A DNA stretch of 64,000 bases from Siphonodentalium dalli (lineage: Eukaryota; Mollusca; Scaphopoda; Gadilida; Siphonodentaliidae), in NCBI GenBank assembly GCA_032622095.1, contig CP136068.1, forward strand, positions 59,854,025-59,918,024, written 5' to 3'. The translations under genes and the position numbers were made by a program. How positions within the stretch are numbered: position 1 is the stretch's first letter; each line of letters starts with the position of its first letter. The notes under the pieces were generated by a model. The model saw only the letters and a program-made list of their open reading frames with translations. It ran no database searches and was not told the origin of the DNA. Shown piece by piece: positions 25,130-35,304 of this stretch.

Positions 25130-27063
25130 GGGTGATTCTCCATTAAATGAACAATTTCGTCCAGAACATTCTGGGAAAAAAAAGTTTGTCACATGCCGAT
25201 GAATTTTATGTGAGTATGTAGCACAGATATTGGTGACCACGAAAATGACATTTGGAAAAATTATAGGGTCAGGTCAAGGTCAATCAAGGTCGTTCATTAC
25301 AGCATGTGCCAATGACGTTTTTTGGGGTTGAATCAGGGCAACGTCATTGTCAAATTCGCCCTTTCTCCAAAACTTGTTGACATGTGCCCTTTAATAGTTG
25401 AATTATCGTTATGAGTATATATTGTTTGAGTAGCCGATGATGTGTCCGCCCAAACGACGTATTGCGTAGCTCCGCGCGTTGAGACGTCTATGAGATACAG
25501 CCATTTGAATATACGTGGTGGAAATTGATGTGCTTTGTGGGCGTGACTTAGAGTTCAAACTCTCTAAAGGTCAACGAATACAGCGTTCATATATGATAAT
25601 TGGAAACAGATTTTGATCGCATAAAAGGCGATTCCTATCAAGTCGGGCATGCCCTGGTCCCTCGTACACTTGGTTTGACTCCAAACGATCGAGGAACTCT
25701 GATGTAGACAACGTGAACATACGTCAATCAAAGTCTGTTCCCCAAGGGGTTCGCCAAATTGCAATGATAATTTAGAGTAGAAAACATTGTCGATGGATTT
25801 CTCTTACATGTTTCAAGATATTGAACTGAAATTTGGTATTTAGGGGTTTCTCGGTGCGCTCAATCAGATAGAATTGTCAGTGTGATATTCTGATGGTCCA
25901 AAATGTGTATTTTGACGCCGTTGCTATAACACACGAGCCGGAAATCGCCCCGCAGGCAGAACGGTTGTTGACAAGTACGGAAATAATTGACTTTTCAAAC
26001 TGTCATCTGCTTCTCACTGAGACTGTTTGATGTAAACGTCAATCCATTTAGAGAATTCGTTAGATTCCGTTGATCACCCCCCCCCCCCCCACCACCACTC
26101 ATTCACTCACCCCCCCCCCCCCCCCCCCCCCGATTTTATATAAACGCACTAAAACTAATCCATATGTCATATTTGTTCTTTTTATTTACACCCAGATCAT
26201 CCCTTAACATGTTTTATTTGTTAGATCGTGTTTGCGTCTCTGGATATTTCAAAATTAAAATTGAGTCATTACCCAAACAGAAGGAGTGTTTGGGTAATGA
26301 CGCGTTTGGGTAATGACGATTTTCGTTTCAGCGTGCTCTTATATTTTGAATATCCATCACCTATGAAAATGAACTAGTTTATGAACAAACAACCGCTGCG
26401 AGCTTTCGAAATAAACTTTTAATCGTTCGCCTACAGCATGTAACATTCAAATTATCTGCGTTTGTGTAATGACGCTGAATAAATATACGCTAGCGATTTC
26501 TAGTTTCAAAGGTTGATTTTGAAAAATTATTCAAGGAAACATAACCTTGGTTTATTTTTTCTAGACATTAAAGGATATTTACTCCACGATGCAACCATAG
26601 ATATGAACAAGCTATGTTTCTGGTGAAAATATCCGCCGTCTTTATCGTGCGTTTGGGTAATGATTCTATATAACGGGACATGCTTTTGGAAGACTTCACA
26701 TGCTTTCCACTAACTAAATATTTTATTTCATAAAATTATACGAATTGCATGGCGTTCAGTGCAAAATTCCGCACAAGAATATTAATTGGTTTAAAGATAA
26801 ATCGTTCGGTGGCGAATGGGAACAATCAGGGAAGTTGAATGCCTTTGATTTGGGACATGCTGTTTCGGGGTACGTAGCCTGTAATATACACATGGCATAT
26901 ATGTTGTCACACGTCCATACTAAACCCGAAATGTATCTAATAAATGCCTGTATCGTGAGCTACAAGATCATTACCATCACTTTTATGTATGGTGGCCATT
27001 GTTTTTCATAGGATGAACTAATAACGCAGGACATGGGTTTGCTCGTTTACGGGAGAATCACCC
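25130..27063 (+). mobile_element. Array unit 11 (terminal copy)
   Basis: 1934 bp, the longest copy, because its second poly-C tract (near 26111-26131) is expanded. It ends at the terminal repeat with no spacer and is followed by ATAC (27064-27067), matching the bases before unit 1. Confidence 0.85.
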
Positions 27064-27067
27064 ATAC

Positions 27068-27808
27068 TCATTTTGTTCAGTTTGCAAAGCTTTATCGGAA
27101 CAATTAAAAATAAATGCATGCTTCTATCCGGTCATGTATAATTGCCGACTTGTCAAAATCATCCTATCATAAATTGAACATATAGCTATAGACAATGGAA
27201 TGCTGCACATAATTTCAAATAATTGACTTAATTCCAATTGATTGACATTATGTGTATTTCTCTTAATAACTGGAGTGTCACCGTATACATCCGTCACACA
27301 TTAATGGTATGGTCCATTGTATGGCCCAATGGCCCATTGTGCCTATTAAACGAGTCGTGATCGAGTACATTATAACTTGTACATTATGGCAATTAATTGG
27401 ACTTAAGTCCAGTTAGGTTAATTTGACTTAAGTGCACCTGCTCGCCAAATTGATAGTCAGAACAATTGCCATTATGTCGAAAACAATTAGACTTAAGTCC
27501 AATTATTTTAGTTTGGCTTGCCATATATAGTTATGACGTACCCAATCACAAACCAATGTATAGTATATTAATATACAAACGGACGTATATATACGCTGAA
27601 CATGGCATTAGCTCGTGACATGGCAATAACTTGACTCTGGCTTTTTTCATCCCCAATCCGGACACACATACGGATATATATACACGGCGCGCGCATCTGG
27701 CCATGATGTATACACATATTAGCTGCAATCATTGTGTTTAATACAAATAGTTTTAAATAAGTAATGGACAATGCTGTAGGGTACTCATTTCATTGTAGTA
27801 TAGATTCA
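27068..27808. other. Gene-free segment right of the array
   Basis: AT-rich sequence with several ACTTAAGTCCA-type short inverted repeats around 27400-27510. It lies within the putative first intron of the F-box gene. No coding sequence could be supported. Confidence 0.5.
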
Positions 27809-28287
27809 GTGCTATACTGTTCTATCTCCAAAAATCAACTACATGCACCCTTGCGTCACTGTTCTATCTCCAATTCATGCTAAAACTCGCTTTATGTACG
27901 AATTATAGTAAACACAATGCTAACCGATTGAAGAGGAATATTTTATTTTCAGTTTAGCGCGCGTATTGGGTGAATAGAACACAAGATAATTGAGAAAACT
28001 CACCTGGAACATCCAGCGAAATTTGTTGACAGTATCGAACACGCCATTCGCCAAACTTACGTCACGTGCTCAATCGCGTGTGTTTCATTGGCTCTGGCGT
28101 TAGAACAATCTAGCACTGGTAAAAATGATCAATCTCATCTTGGAACAGTTTTGCACAGCGTTTTGTAGGGAAATAGGACATAGCTTGCATGATAACTACG
28201 TTTTTTCTGATGCAGAATCCCACGCTGAGCGCAATGGTACCCATAACTCATTTTCCCGCCAAAATGGATATAGAACACTTTAGCACC
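27809..28287. repeat. Right subterminal motif cluster (TAGAACAnTnTAGCAC core)
   Basis: Motif copies lie at 27809-27829 (minus), 27853-27871 (minus, partial), 28099-28115 (plus) and 28266-28287 (plus, inside the terminal repeat). The inner minus copies and outer plus copy mirror the left cluster. The 28099 copy is an extra one with no clear counterpart on the left. Confidence 0.6.
28004..28047 (-). CDS. Candidate first coding exon of the F-box/LRR gene
   Basis: An ATG at 28047 opens 14 codons (MACSILSTNFAGCS) plus two bases (AG), ending at a strong donor, TTCCAG|GTGAGT (intron begins at 28003). The F-box exon at 4454 starts after a good acceptor and needs exactly two bases to enter the F-box frame. 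The junction then reads AG|A TCT GTC TCG (R-S-V-S) and continues in frame. The implied intron is about 23.5 kb and holds the entire 11-unit array. Frame agreement alone has a one-in-three chance, so support comes from the donor, acceptor, ATG and phase together. An upstream ATG gives only a short frame ending before this exon. If correct, the promoter lies in or near the right terminal repeat. Confidence 0.5.
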
Positions 28288-28300
28288 GATGCGACGATAT
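28260..28300 (-). repeat. Right 41-bp terminal inverted repeat
   Basis: Perfect reverse complement of 60-100. It ends in ATAT, after which GTAGCAATATAC follows with no match to the left flank. Confidence 0.85.
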
Positions 28301-28436
28301 GTAGCAATATACTAGTAATGGGAGAAATATTTCAATGTACACATGTACATAGACCATTATAATTTACATATACACAAAACGGTTGTATTATATATACTGG
28401 TATGTTCATAACTGAAGAAATTTACTATATTTAAAA

Positions 28437-29173
28437 ATGGAGAAAATGAGACTAATTGGAAACAAGAAGGAGCTACACTCCCTAAATGAATGGAGAGTTT
28501 CCATCGCTTGTCTGTTGGAACTTTGGAAGCAACTATCTGAAGAGGGACTTAAATACCTCCTTACTAACAGACTAAATCAGGATTGTCTAGAGAACTTGTT
28601 TTCAGATATCAGATCTTCGGGTGGATTCCGTGACAATCCAGAGGCTGACCACTTCGCCAATTCATTCAGGAAATGCATTGTCACTGCAGCACTAAAACCG
28701 CCAACAAAATTTTCAAATTGCATCGATGATGCTGACAAGATTTTAGTTACCATCGGAAATATCTGTAACAAACAATCAAGCCAACCAAATTATTTGGATT
28801 TTCAAGTACCCCAAGACACTCCAGCACATATTGTCACAGGTATCAGTGATACTGTGGCATCATTGCCGATATCTAATGCATTAATGTACATTGCAGGATA
28901 CTGCATCTTTAAAGCAACTGAAAACCACACAAGCTGCAATTGTGTAGATAATTTAATTGTGAAAAAAGGTAATCAGATAGTGACAGAAAAAAATTATTCA
29001 CTTCTCTGAAAGAATTAACCCAGATGAGAAAATGGGGGACTCAAATCCCGACTGATGAAACCTTCATGAAATTCACTCTCCTTGAAGGAATATTGGTCAC
29101 CTTCTTTCCAAATGTAATGTACCTTGGCAAGATACATGCAATGCTCAGAGGTTATAAGCAACTAAATACTTGA
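28437..29173 (+). pseudogene. P-element/THAP9-like transposase fragment
   Basis: The first frame (28437-29009) contains LKYLLTNRLNQDCLENLFSDIRSSGGFRDNP, the hallmark C-terminal block of P-element transposases and their THAP9 relatives, followed by SNALMYIAGYCIF and a Cys-rich stretch (CNCVDNL). A one-base frame change near 29005 leads into a second frame, LKELTQMRKWGTQIPTDETF...LLEGILVTFFPN, ending at TGA 29171-29173. The N-terminal THAP DNA-binding domain and the catalytic RNase-H portion are missing, so this is a decayed 3' part. The ATG at 28437 may be an internal Met. It begins 137 bp outside the right terminal repeat of the large element, so that element may have landed in or beside an older P-like copy. 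Confidence 0.75.
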
Positions 29174-30370
29174 AATTATGCCCATTGGCATTTGTGTAGG
29201 GAAACTCGAGTCAGCATAAAAAATACCGGCAGCTGAATGGTGTATAATATTATATCTTCGGTTGTTTAATGTGAAAGAAAAAAGAAATTCATAGGCTATG
29301 TTAATTCCTCGGTCATTTGTGTGGGATTGTTCGTCAAGCGGCTACATTGGTCGCCAAATTTGGTAAGGGGTGGGGGTATTTTTATATATTGAAATTTTGT
29401 GCACAAAAGGGGGTAGTTGTGCAAATGCCAATTTATTTCCAGGAATAAGTATGGTGAGGCACCATTTCTTTTTTGACAACTTATGTCCGACGTGGAGTTC
29501 TACACGCAAAAATATTTAAAGTTTGGCTCAATAAGGTAATGTGTCGTGGGGATGGCTTAACCCTAACACTGTCGCCTATGGGAAATATTTAGTTTATTGT
29601 AACCCAGAGCATCCATGTATGGTGCCGTTGATGTGAATTTCCAATGTTGTGATTCAGTTGGTATTAGAAAATCACGGATCTATTTATCATTGAAATTCCA
29701 ACATCACGACACTAAAACAGAAAAAAAAACGAACCGCAAGGATAGAAAGCTGCTAAAAATTAGTCATCTGTAAATTAAATGCATGTAAGTATCACTTGTT
29801 TTCATTTCTATATATTTCCACTAGCATGAGCATGTATGTGATTTGTTTTTGTCTGTGAAACAATGGGCAAACATGACAGATTATGTGATAAAACATTGTT
29901 TATTCCCTATTAGTTTTCTATTGAAAGCCATCTCTCCTGACATAGAGACCCTCTCAGCCGCTCTTGCTAAGAGTGCAAATTAATTACATAGAGCTGAATG
30001 GGAGTTGCGTATCTCCTTATAAACTATTTCTGTTATAACGCTGAATTAATTAAGGGGTCACTCTCACGAACAAAATGCTGTTCTGGAAATCAAAGGGTAC
30101 ACAGGTTTTGAAAATGTGCTGAATTTACCTGTGATTTACCTGTGATCTTCAGGCCTATTTTAAGCTTTCGCTTGTATTGGCCAATTGTCGTAGTATAACA
30201 TCATATTTGCTCTATTTTACAGTGCGCTCAATTCAGAATACATTAAGGAACATATGATTTGTGATCGGCATTAATGCAGTTACTTTAACTGTGTTTCTGA
30301 AAGTCTGGCGACCATCGATCAGCAGTTCGTTTTCAGTTCATTTTAATTTTCCTTGGAACATATACCGGTA
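29174..30370. other. Gene-free interval
   Basis: AT-rich sequence without supportable coding regions. A weak imperfect inverted repeat (arms near 29622-29650 and 29685-29715, around AATTTCCAATGTTGTGA) is the only structure seen. Confidence 0.5.
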
Positions 30371-30374
30371 CATC

Positions 30375-30470
30375 AAGAATACCATAATCAGAAATGGTAA
30401 CGCCCTCAAGATCATATTATTAGCCATAAATATAAATTATAATCTAAAATATATTGGTTGGGTAGTTAGA
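30375..30470 (+). repeat. Dispersed repeat A, copy 1
   Basis: It shares AGAAATGGTAACGCC and the following roughly 70 bases, through TATATTGGTT, with 32650-32730. Part of it recurs near 33960-34030, and its start recurs inverted at about 45510-45545 next to a LINE. It is probably part of an unidentified transposon. Confidence 0.6.
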
Positions 30471-30669
30471 ATCTACGGTAAAGGGTCCAAATAGGAAAGA
30501 AAAATGAGGGAAAGTGAAAATGCTTATAGAATGGTCATTAGTGCCCTAACATGATATATAGGTATCACTTTTGTAGAAAATGATGTTGGGCAAAATTATT
30601 TACCAAGGTCGTTTGTGGTCTTTCAAGGTCATTCATCCAAAACAATCCTAGAATCGTCTTCTAGGATTG

Positions 30670-31110
30670 TTTTAATCGTCTTCTAGAATGTTTTAATCTT
30701 GATTATGGTCATTAAAATGCAACAATGATGCCGAGAAGATGTTAATCTAACATTTTATGCAAAAATATTGCCGCGAGACGGGGAAATGTGAATGCATGGG
30801 GTAATTTGGTGTTTATTTACATTTTCGTTCTGCAATTTCGCTTCCGTCCCATCGACGAAAAAAGTTGTTTTCGTCTTGATTATGGCCAATAAAATGCAAC
30901 AGTGATATCGAAAAGATGTTAATCTAACATTTTATGTAAAAATATCGCCGTGGGATGGGCGAATATGAATGCGGTGAATGATTTTGTTGTTTACATTTTC
31001 GTTCTGCAATTTCCTATGGTTGTTCTGCGCTGTACCGCTTCCGTCCCATCAGCGAAAAAATATGTTTTAATCTTGATTATGGTCAATAAAATGGGATCAC
31101 CAATAAAATG
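30670..31110 (+). repeat. Dispersed repeat B, about 2.3 tandem copies
   Basis: Units of about 190-200 bp start with TCTTGATTATGG and contain AAGATGTTAATCTAACATTT and ACATTTTCGTTCTGCAATTT, ending in CGTCCCATC(G/A)(A/G)CGAAAAA. The same family recurs at 32365-32640, directly after a MULE-like fragment, and partly near 34240, so it may be the non-coding part of that transposon. Confidence 0.7.
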
Positions 31111-31592
31111 CTGCACTGATGACCATATAGAGCCATTTTGGTGTGTTCTGCAATTTCCAAAGGTTCCGTCCTATCCGGACCTCCTATTTACCGAGAACAA
31201 CCGAGAACAACCGAGAACAAGTCCAAAATTAATAAATAAGTCATAATAATGTCCATGTATAGTGTATATATCACTCTTAAGTAGATATTGTACCATATTT
31301 GACCATTTAAATTACATATACATGTATGTAGTTATTTTACGTATACCGAGAACTTGAAACGTCGCCGCCATGTTCTCGGCTGGCGGTAACACAAAGGCAT
31401 GAGTCATGCCTAAGTGTTAATTAACGGGACCTGGGTCTGTTTGGTGATTAGAATTAATTGAGTTGTGTACACTAATATGTGTTACTGTTTGTTAATCACT
31501 GCGATGTGTGAGTGCATAACATTGTAGGTGAGAAATATATTAAAGAAATAATTACAACTGATGCAAAAAAACACCTTCTGTGATCTGTCAAC
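31111..31592. other. Short repeats, no gene
   Basis: Three tandem 10-mers (CCGAGAACAA) lie near 31190-31219; a related ACCGAGAACTTG with GCCGCCATGTTCTCGG is near 31344-31380. Similar CCGAACACAA units appear at 34380-34400. No gene was seen. Confidence 0.5.
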
Positions 31593-32393
31593 TTGGAAGA
31601 ACAAATCCTACTTCTCAAATCAGCAATTGAAACTGGATCTATAATTGGTATCGACGGAACATTTAATCTTGCATCTTGCTATGTAACAACTATTATTTTT
31701 TTAAACCCTAATATTATAAGGAAATCAACTTCAGATCCACCAATACTTTTAGGACCTTTATTGTTGCATTGGGATGGTACTTTTTAATCTTACCATCGGT
31801 TTTTATCTTATTTATCAAGTAAATTAGCAGGCATTTCACAAGATAAAGTAACATTTGGAACTGGTGATGAATTGTAACTTGTGAATGCCATAACATCTTG
31901 TTTTCCAAACAGCACGCATACACTATGCACACGCCATCTTAAGGACAATCTTCTCCATAATATAAAAAAGACCGACAATGACGATACTAGCTGTGCAAAA
32001 AGTAATCAATAAGGTTTTCAATACAAAGACTGGACTTCTCAGTCTGACGACAATTGACAATGGCAGACATACGATGAGACAGAAGCTGACATACTTACGC
32101 AAAACAGACGATATTTGACAAATTCATTCATGCCGAGATTACGAACTAAAATATTTGGCGCTCGAAAGCAAAATAAAAACATTCCTAAATTTTGGACTGA
32201 TAACAATTGTGAATCAATGAATAATATTATTAAATTATCAACCGATTGGAAAATATTAAAACTCCCAGACTTAACAGACAGACTTTATAAAATTGTAAAT
32301 GATCAACTCAGGGATATTAGAAGTGCGCTGCACTCAACTGGTGACTTTCAGTTAGCGGAAAAAACATGTTTTAATCTTGATTATGGCCATTAA
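31593..32393 (+). pseudogene. MULE-like transposase, several breaks
   Basis: The first frame has IIGIDGTFNLASCYVTTIIF, a MULE-type catalytic Asp block, then ILLGPLLLHWDGTF before a stop at 31785-31787. Remnants such as CRHTLC-like and RLKDNL-like codons persist in shifted frames around 31900-32000. The final frame (32115-32393) carries FWTDNNCESMNNIIKLSTDWK and LPDLTDRLYKIVNDQLRDIRSALH, the C-terminal block of the same family. MULE transposases are DDE enzymes related to plant MuDR. At least two frame changes and stops separate the blocks, so it is dead. The last codons merge with repeat B. Confidence 0.7.
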
Positions 32394-32640
32394 AATGCTA
32401 CAATGATGTCGAAAAGATGTTAATCTAACATTTTATGTAAAAATATCGCCGCGGGACGGGGAAATGTGAATGCATGGGGTGATTTGGTGTTTGTTTACAT
32501 TTTCGTTCTGCAATTTCGCTTCCGTCCCATCGACGAAAAAAGTTGTTTCGTCTTGATTATGGTCAATAAAATGCTACAGTGATGTCGAAAAGATGTTAAT
32601 CTAACATTTTATGCAAAAATATCACCGTGGGACAGGGAAA
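32365..32640 (+). repeat. Dispersed repeat B, second locus
   Basis: About 1.4 units of the repeat seen at 30670-31110, closely similar in sequence, beginning inside the last codons of the MULE-like fragment. Confidence 0.7.
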
Positions 32641-32800
32641 TACAAGAAAACCATAGTCAGAAATGGTAACGCCACCAAGATCGTATTATTAGTCATAAAT
32701 ATAAATCATAATATAAAATATATTGGTTACATGAATGGACCGCCTCAGAATTCCGTTAAGACAAGTAATTCTTCAAATTATTACAATGAACTACGGCTTA
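32641..32800 (+). repeat. Dispersed repeat A, copy 2
   Basis: Contains AAACCATAGTCAGAAATGGT and the segment shared with 30375-30470, plus CTCAGAATTCCGTTAA, which recurs near 34008-34022. Confidence 0.6.
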
Positions 32801-33141
32801 TAAATTACTGCACGTTTCTCATTCGCCACACCAGAATGCTTCTAAATGCGGATCAAAGCTAAGAGTGCATGGCACATGCAGCCATTGTTCATAGACATTT
32901 TACAGATAGCGAGAATGATGCATGCTGGGAACGAAAGTATCCACAGCAAAGCCATGTGCTTACGGAGGCATGCGTTTATTATAGGGGATTTATGGTGGGC
33001 CTATAAAACTAATTATAACTTTGTTATCTGTCATAGTTTATGCGTGAAATTTTAAACATATATACCATGGACATATACCCCTTCCAGAATGTTGAAAAAC
33101 ATTTTCAGTTGCTCATCGTATTTTTATAGACGAAATAGTCC

Positions 33142-33873
33142 GAAATTTCAGAAAATTGCGCTAACTGCTCAATGTTTTAATGTGTTACAAAACGTCTGAT
33201 AAAAATAGTTCTATCGGGAATATTCACACCATTTTTTTTTCAGAGAACAAAGAGTAAACATAGTCCTATCGGGATATCGTAAAGGAGATTAATTAAAACC
33301 CTCAGACTGCCGAAACTGACGACATTAAATTCGCTTTTTCGTGTCCCACGGAAATGAAACGTGTCTGTCCATTGATCACGTTATTTATTTGACATAGTAT
33401 TTTTTTTCTGTTGTATTTGAACACTTGTTGCACGTGCAGGCTGCACGATCATAATAACTTCAACCGATAAGCGCCGACTGATACCCGCGCAACAGTTTGT
33501 CTCAAATAAATTGTTATCAAAACGCAGGTTTATGGCCGCGGACATAAGCCGATTAAGTGTAATGTAATTTATCCATGAACTTGACTGAAAAATTGTGATT
33601 CTATCACCATTAGCCACGAAAATGGGACCTCTAAACAGGCAAGTTTGATTTTCGGGGGACACAAACAAGCGAATTTATTGTCGGCAGTTTCGGCAGTCTG
33701 AGGGTTAATTAATCCCGAATTAAACGGAACTACTTTACGATAGTCCGATAGGACTATGTTTACTCTATGCATGTTCTCTGAAAAAATTGTGTGAATATTC
33801 CAGATAGAACTCTTTTTATCAGACGCTGTGTAACACCTTAAAACATTGAGCAGTTATAGCGCAAACCGAAATG
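33142..33873. mobile_element. Foldback (long inverted repeat) element
   Basis: Two imperfect inverted arms of about 210-230 bp (33142-33354 and 33647-33873) enclose about 290 bp. Shared blocks include AACTGCTCAATGTTTTAA, GTCTGATAAAAA, GAATATTCACAC, GTAAACATAGTCCTATCGG and CCCTCAGACTGCCGAAACTG. No coding sequence is visible. This fits a non-autonomous foldback DNA transposon. Confidence 0.75.
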
Positions 33874-34234
33874 TGTTGTCTTGCAAGATATCCCACCGCT
33901 TTAGCTAAATTTACATTCCTACAATATCCATAAAGAGGATCATATATTATATACCCACGGTTTTAATTATAGAATATAAAATATATTGGTTTCGCGAATG
34001 ACCAACTCAGAATTCCGTTAAAATAACAATAACAACCAGCACCTATAACGAACCGTTTTACTGGACTTGGCCTACTGGTCGCGTAGTTCCGACTTTTAAA
34101 TAAACGGAATTTCCAACTCTATAAATAAATAAAAGCCCCACAATGCATTCGCCCTGTACAATCACCCAGTGAATTATCGATCGACCATGCGATATCAAAA
34201 AAACCAAAAGCTAGAAACACCACACTACGGTGGT

Positions 34235-34360
34235 GTAATGAATGTATGGGGTGATTTGGTGTTTACATTTTCGTTCTGCGTTTGACCGGCCCACTCGCCC
34301 CAGTCGACCTGGGCCAGCTCGCCCCGAGCCAGCTCGCCCCGGGCCAACTCGGTCCAAGGG
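34235..34360 (+). repeat. GC-rich short tandem repeat
   Basis: Units close to CCAGCTCGCCCCGRGC repeat three to four times in an otherwise AT-rich region, directly after a fragment of repeat B. The associated open frame on the opposite strand is low-complexity. Confidence 0.6.
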
Positions 34361-34369
34361 ATAATGTCT

Positions 34370-34985
34370 TCGGTCACTATGAATACCGGACACAACCGAA
34401 CACAACCGAAAACAAGTCCAAATAAGGGTTAAAAGACGGAAATATATTAAATAAAGTTTATAATGATGTGTGTGTGTTTGTGTATGTGAGCTAGTGATAT
34501 GTGAAGTTTGGTGCAATTTGGTCGATTAAAATTTATGTTAATGAAAGTTTTATATAATTTTACGCCGTCGGCGTATATATAAGACAGAGTCCGGCATTAT
34601 TGCGGCTAGCTCTATGAATACCGAACACAAGTTCAAATAAGGCGTATATTAGGGAAATAAATGAAATAAAGTTTATAATCATGTGTGTGTGTATATGTAA
34701 GTTAGTGATATGTGAAGTTTGATGCAATTTGGCGTATTGAAAGTTTAGTTATTTGTAGGTTTATGTACAATATTAGCTGTCGGCACGTAAACCAGAGTTC
34801 GGCAAGATGGCGGCTAACTCTGTGAATACCGAACACAAGTATAAAAGGGAAATATATATAATAAAGTTTATAATGATTATGATGTGTATGTATATGTAAG
34901 TTAGTGGTATGTGAAGTCGGCACGAAAGCGAGAGTTCGGCGAGGATTTCTATGAATATCGAACGCAAGTCGAAATAAGGGATGAT
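34370..34985 (+). repeat. Degenerate tandem repeat of about 210-235 bp
   Basis: Three to four units carry the blocks GAATACCGAACACAAG, AATAAAGTTTATAATGAT, GTAAGTTAGTGATATGTGAAG and CAAGATGGCGGCTAACTCT. The same family occurs in reverse orientation at 39090-39420 and 46915-47225. Confidence 0.7.
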
Positions 34986-35304
34986 TAAGGCATCAGCGAT
35001 AGGTGATAATTAATTTCCCTGCACGATTAATTACCGATGAAAAGATTAATTACCGATGAAAAGATGTTGCTGATTAATTACCGATGAAAAGATTTCAGGG
35101 ATGTTTTGACAGTGATATTATAGATAGGTTTCACAGGTTTCATAGAAACAAAAATGGTTGAATAAACAAATATGGGTGATGATTAGTGGATATGATATTT
35201 CATAGTGAGAAAGGCCTCCTCACAATAGATAGTAAGTTGGTTTACGAGGAGGTCGAAGCTGACATCATGACGAAAAATAAAAGTATATATATATTGAGTC
35301 TTTC

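Larger units (their letters stand above)
4636..27063 (+). repeat. Array of 11 near-identical 1.92-kb units with terminal inverted repeats
   Basis: Eleven copies of a 1921-1934-bp unit run head to tail, each starting GGGTGATTCTCC and ending GGAGAATCACCC, a perfect 12-bp terminal inverted repeat. Spacers between copies are 148 bp (7 cases) or 74 bp (3 cases); the 148-bp form is a dimer of the 74-bp form. The overall period is therefore about 2070 or 2000 bp. No spacer flanks the outer ends; there ATAC occurs on both sides, as for a 4-bp target duplication. Copies differ mainly in two poly-C tract lengths. The longest conserved open frames are 66, 88 and 91 codons, with no recognisable domain, so the unit looks like a non-autonomous DNA transposon that has expanded in place. 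It lies in the putative first intron of the F-box gene. Confidence 0.9.
60..28300 (-). mobile_element. Putative 28.2-kb DNA transposon carrying a transposase and an F-box/LRR gene
   Basis: The segment begins and ends with the same 41-bp sequence in opposite orientation (60-100 and 28260-28300, 41 of 41 identical). Both ends hold further copies of one subterminal motif, ordered -,+,+ when read inward from either end. Inside is a minus-strand gene with all acidic residues of a DDE/RNase-H-like transposase, and a minus-strand F-box/LRR gene whose candidate first exon lies beside the right end. The outermost four bases are ATAT on both sides. Because ATAT is its own complement, a 4-bp target duplication and terminal-repeat sequence cannot be told apart. 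A nested 22.4-kb tandem array accounts for most of the length; without it the element would be about 5.8 kb, a normal size for an autonomous DNA transposon. Seen: repeats, gene order. Inferred: that it moved as one unit. The transposase is now broken. Confidence 0.6.

Noticed and set aside
32611-32862. 83-codon plus-strand frame similar in translation to part of the 30261-30494 frame
   Set aside because: The similarity is at DNA level through repeat A; both frames are lost at the repeat edges and no family was recognised.
34211-34516. 101-codon minus-strand frame with Gly-Arg-Pro repeats
   Set aside because: It is produced by the GC-rich short tandem repeat; no protein family.
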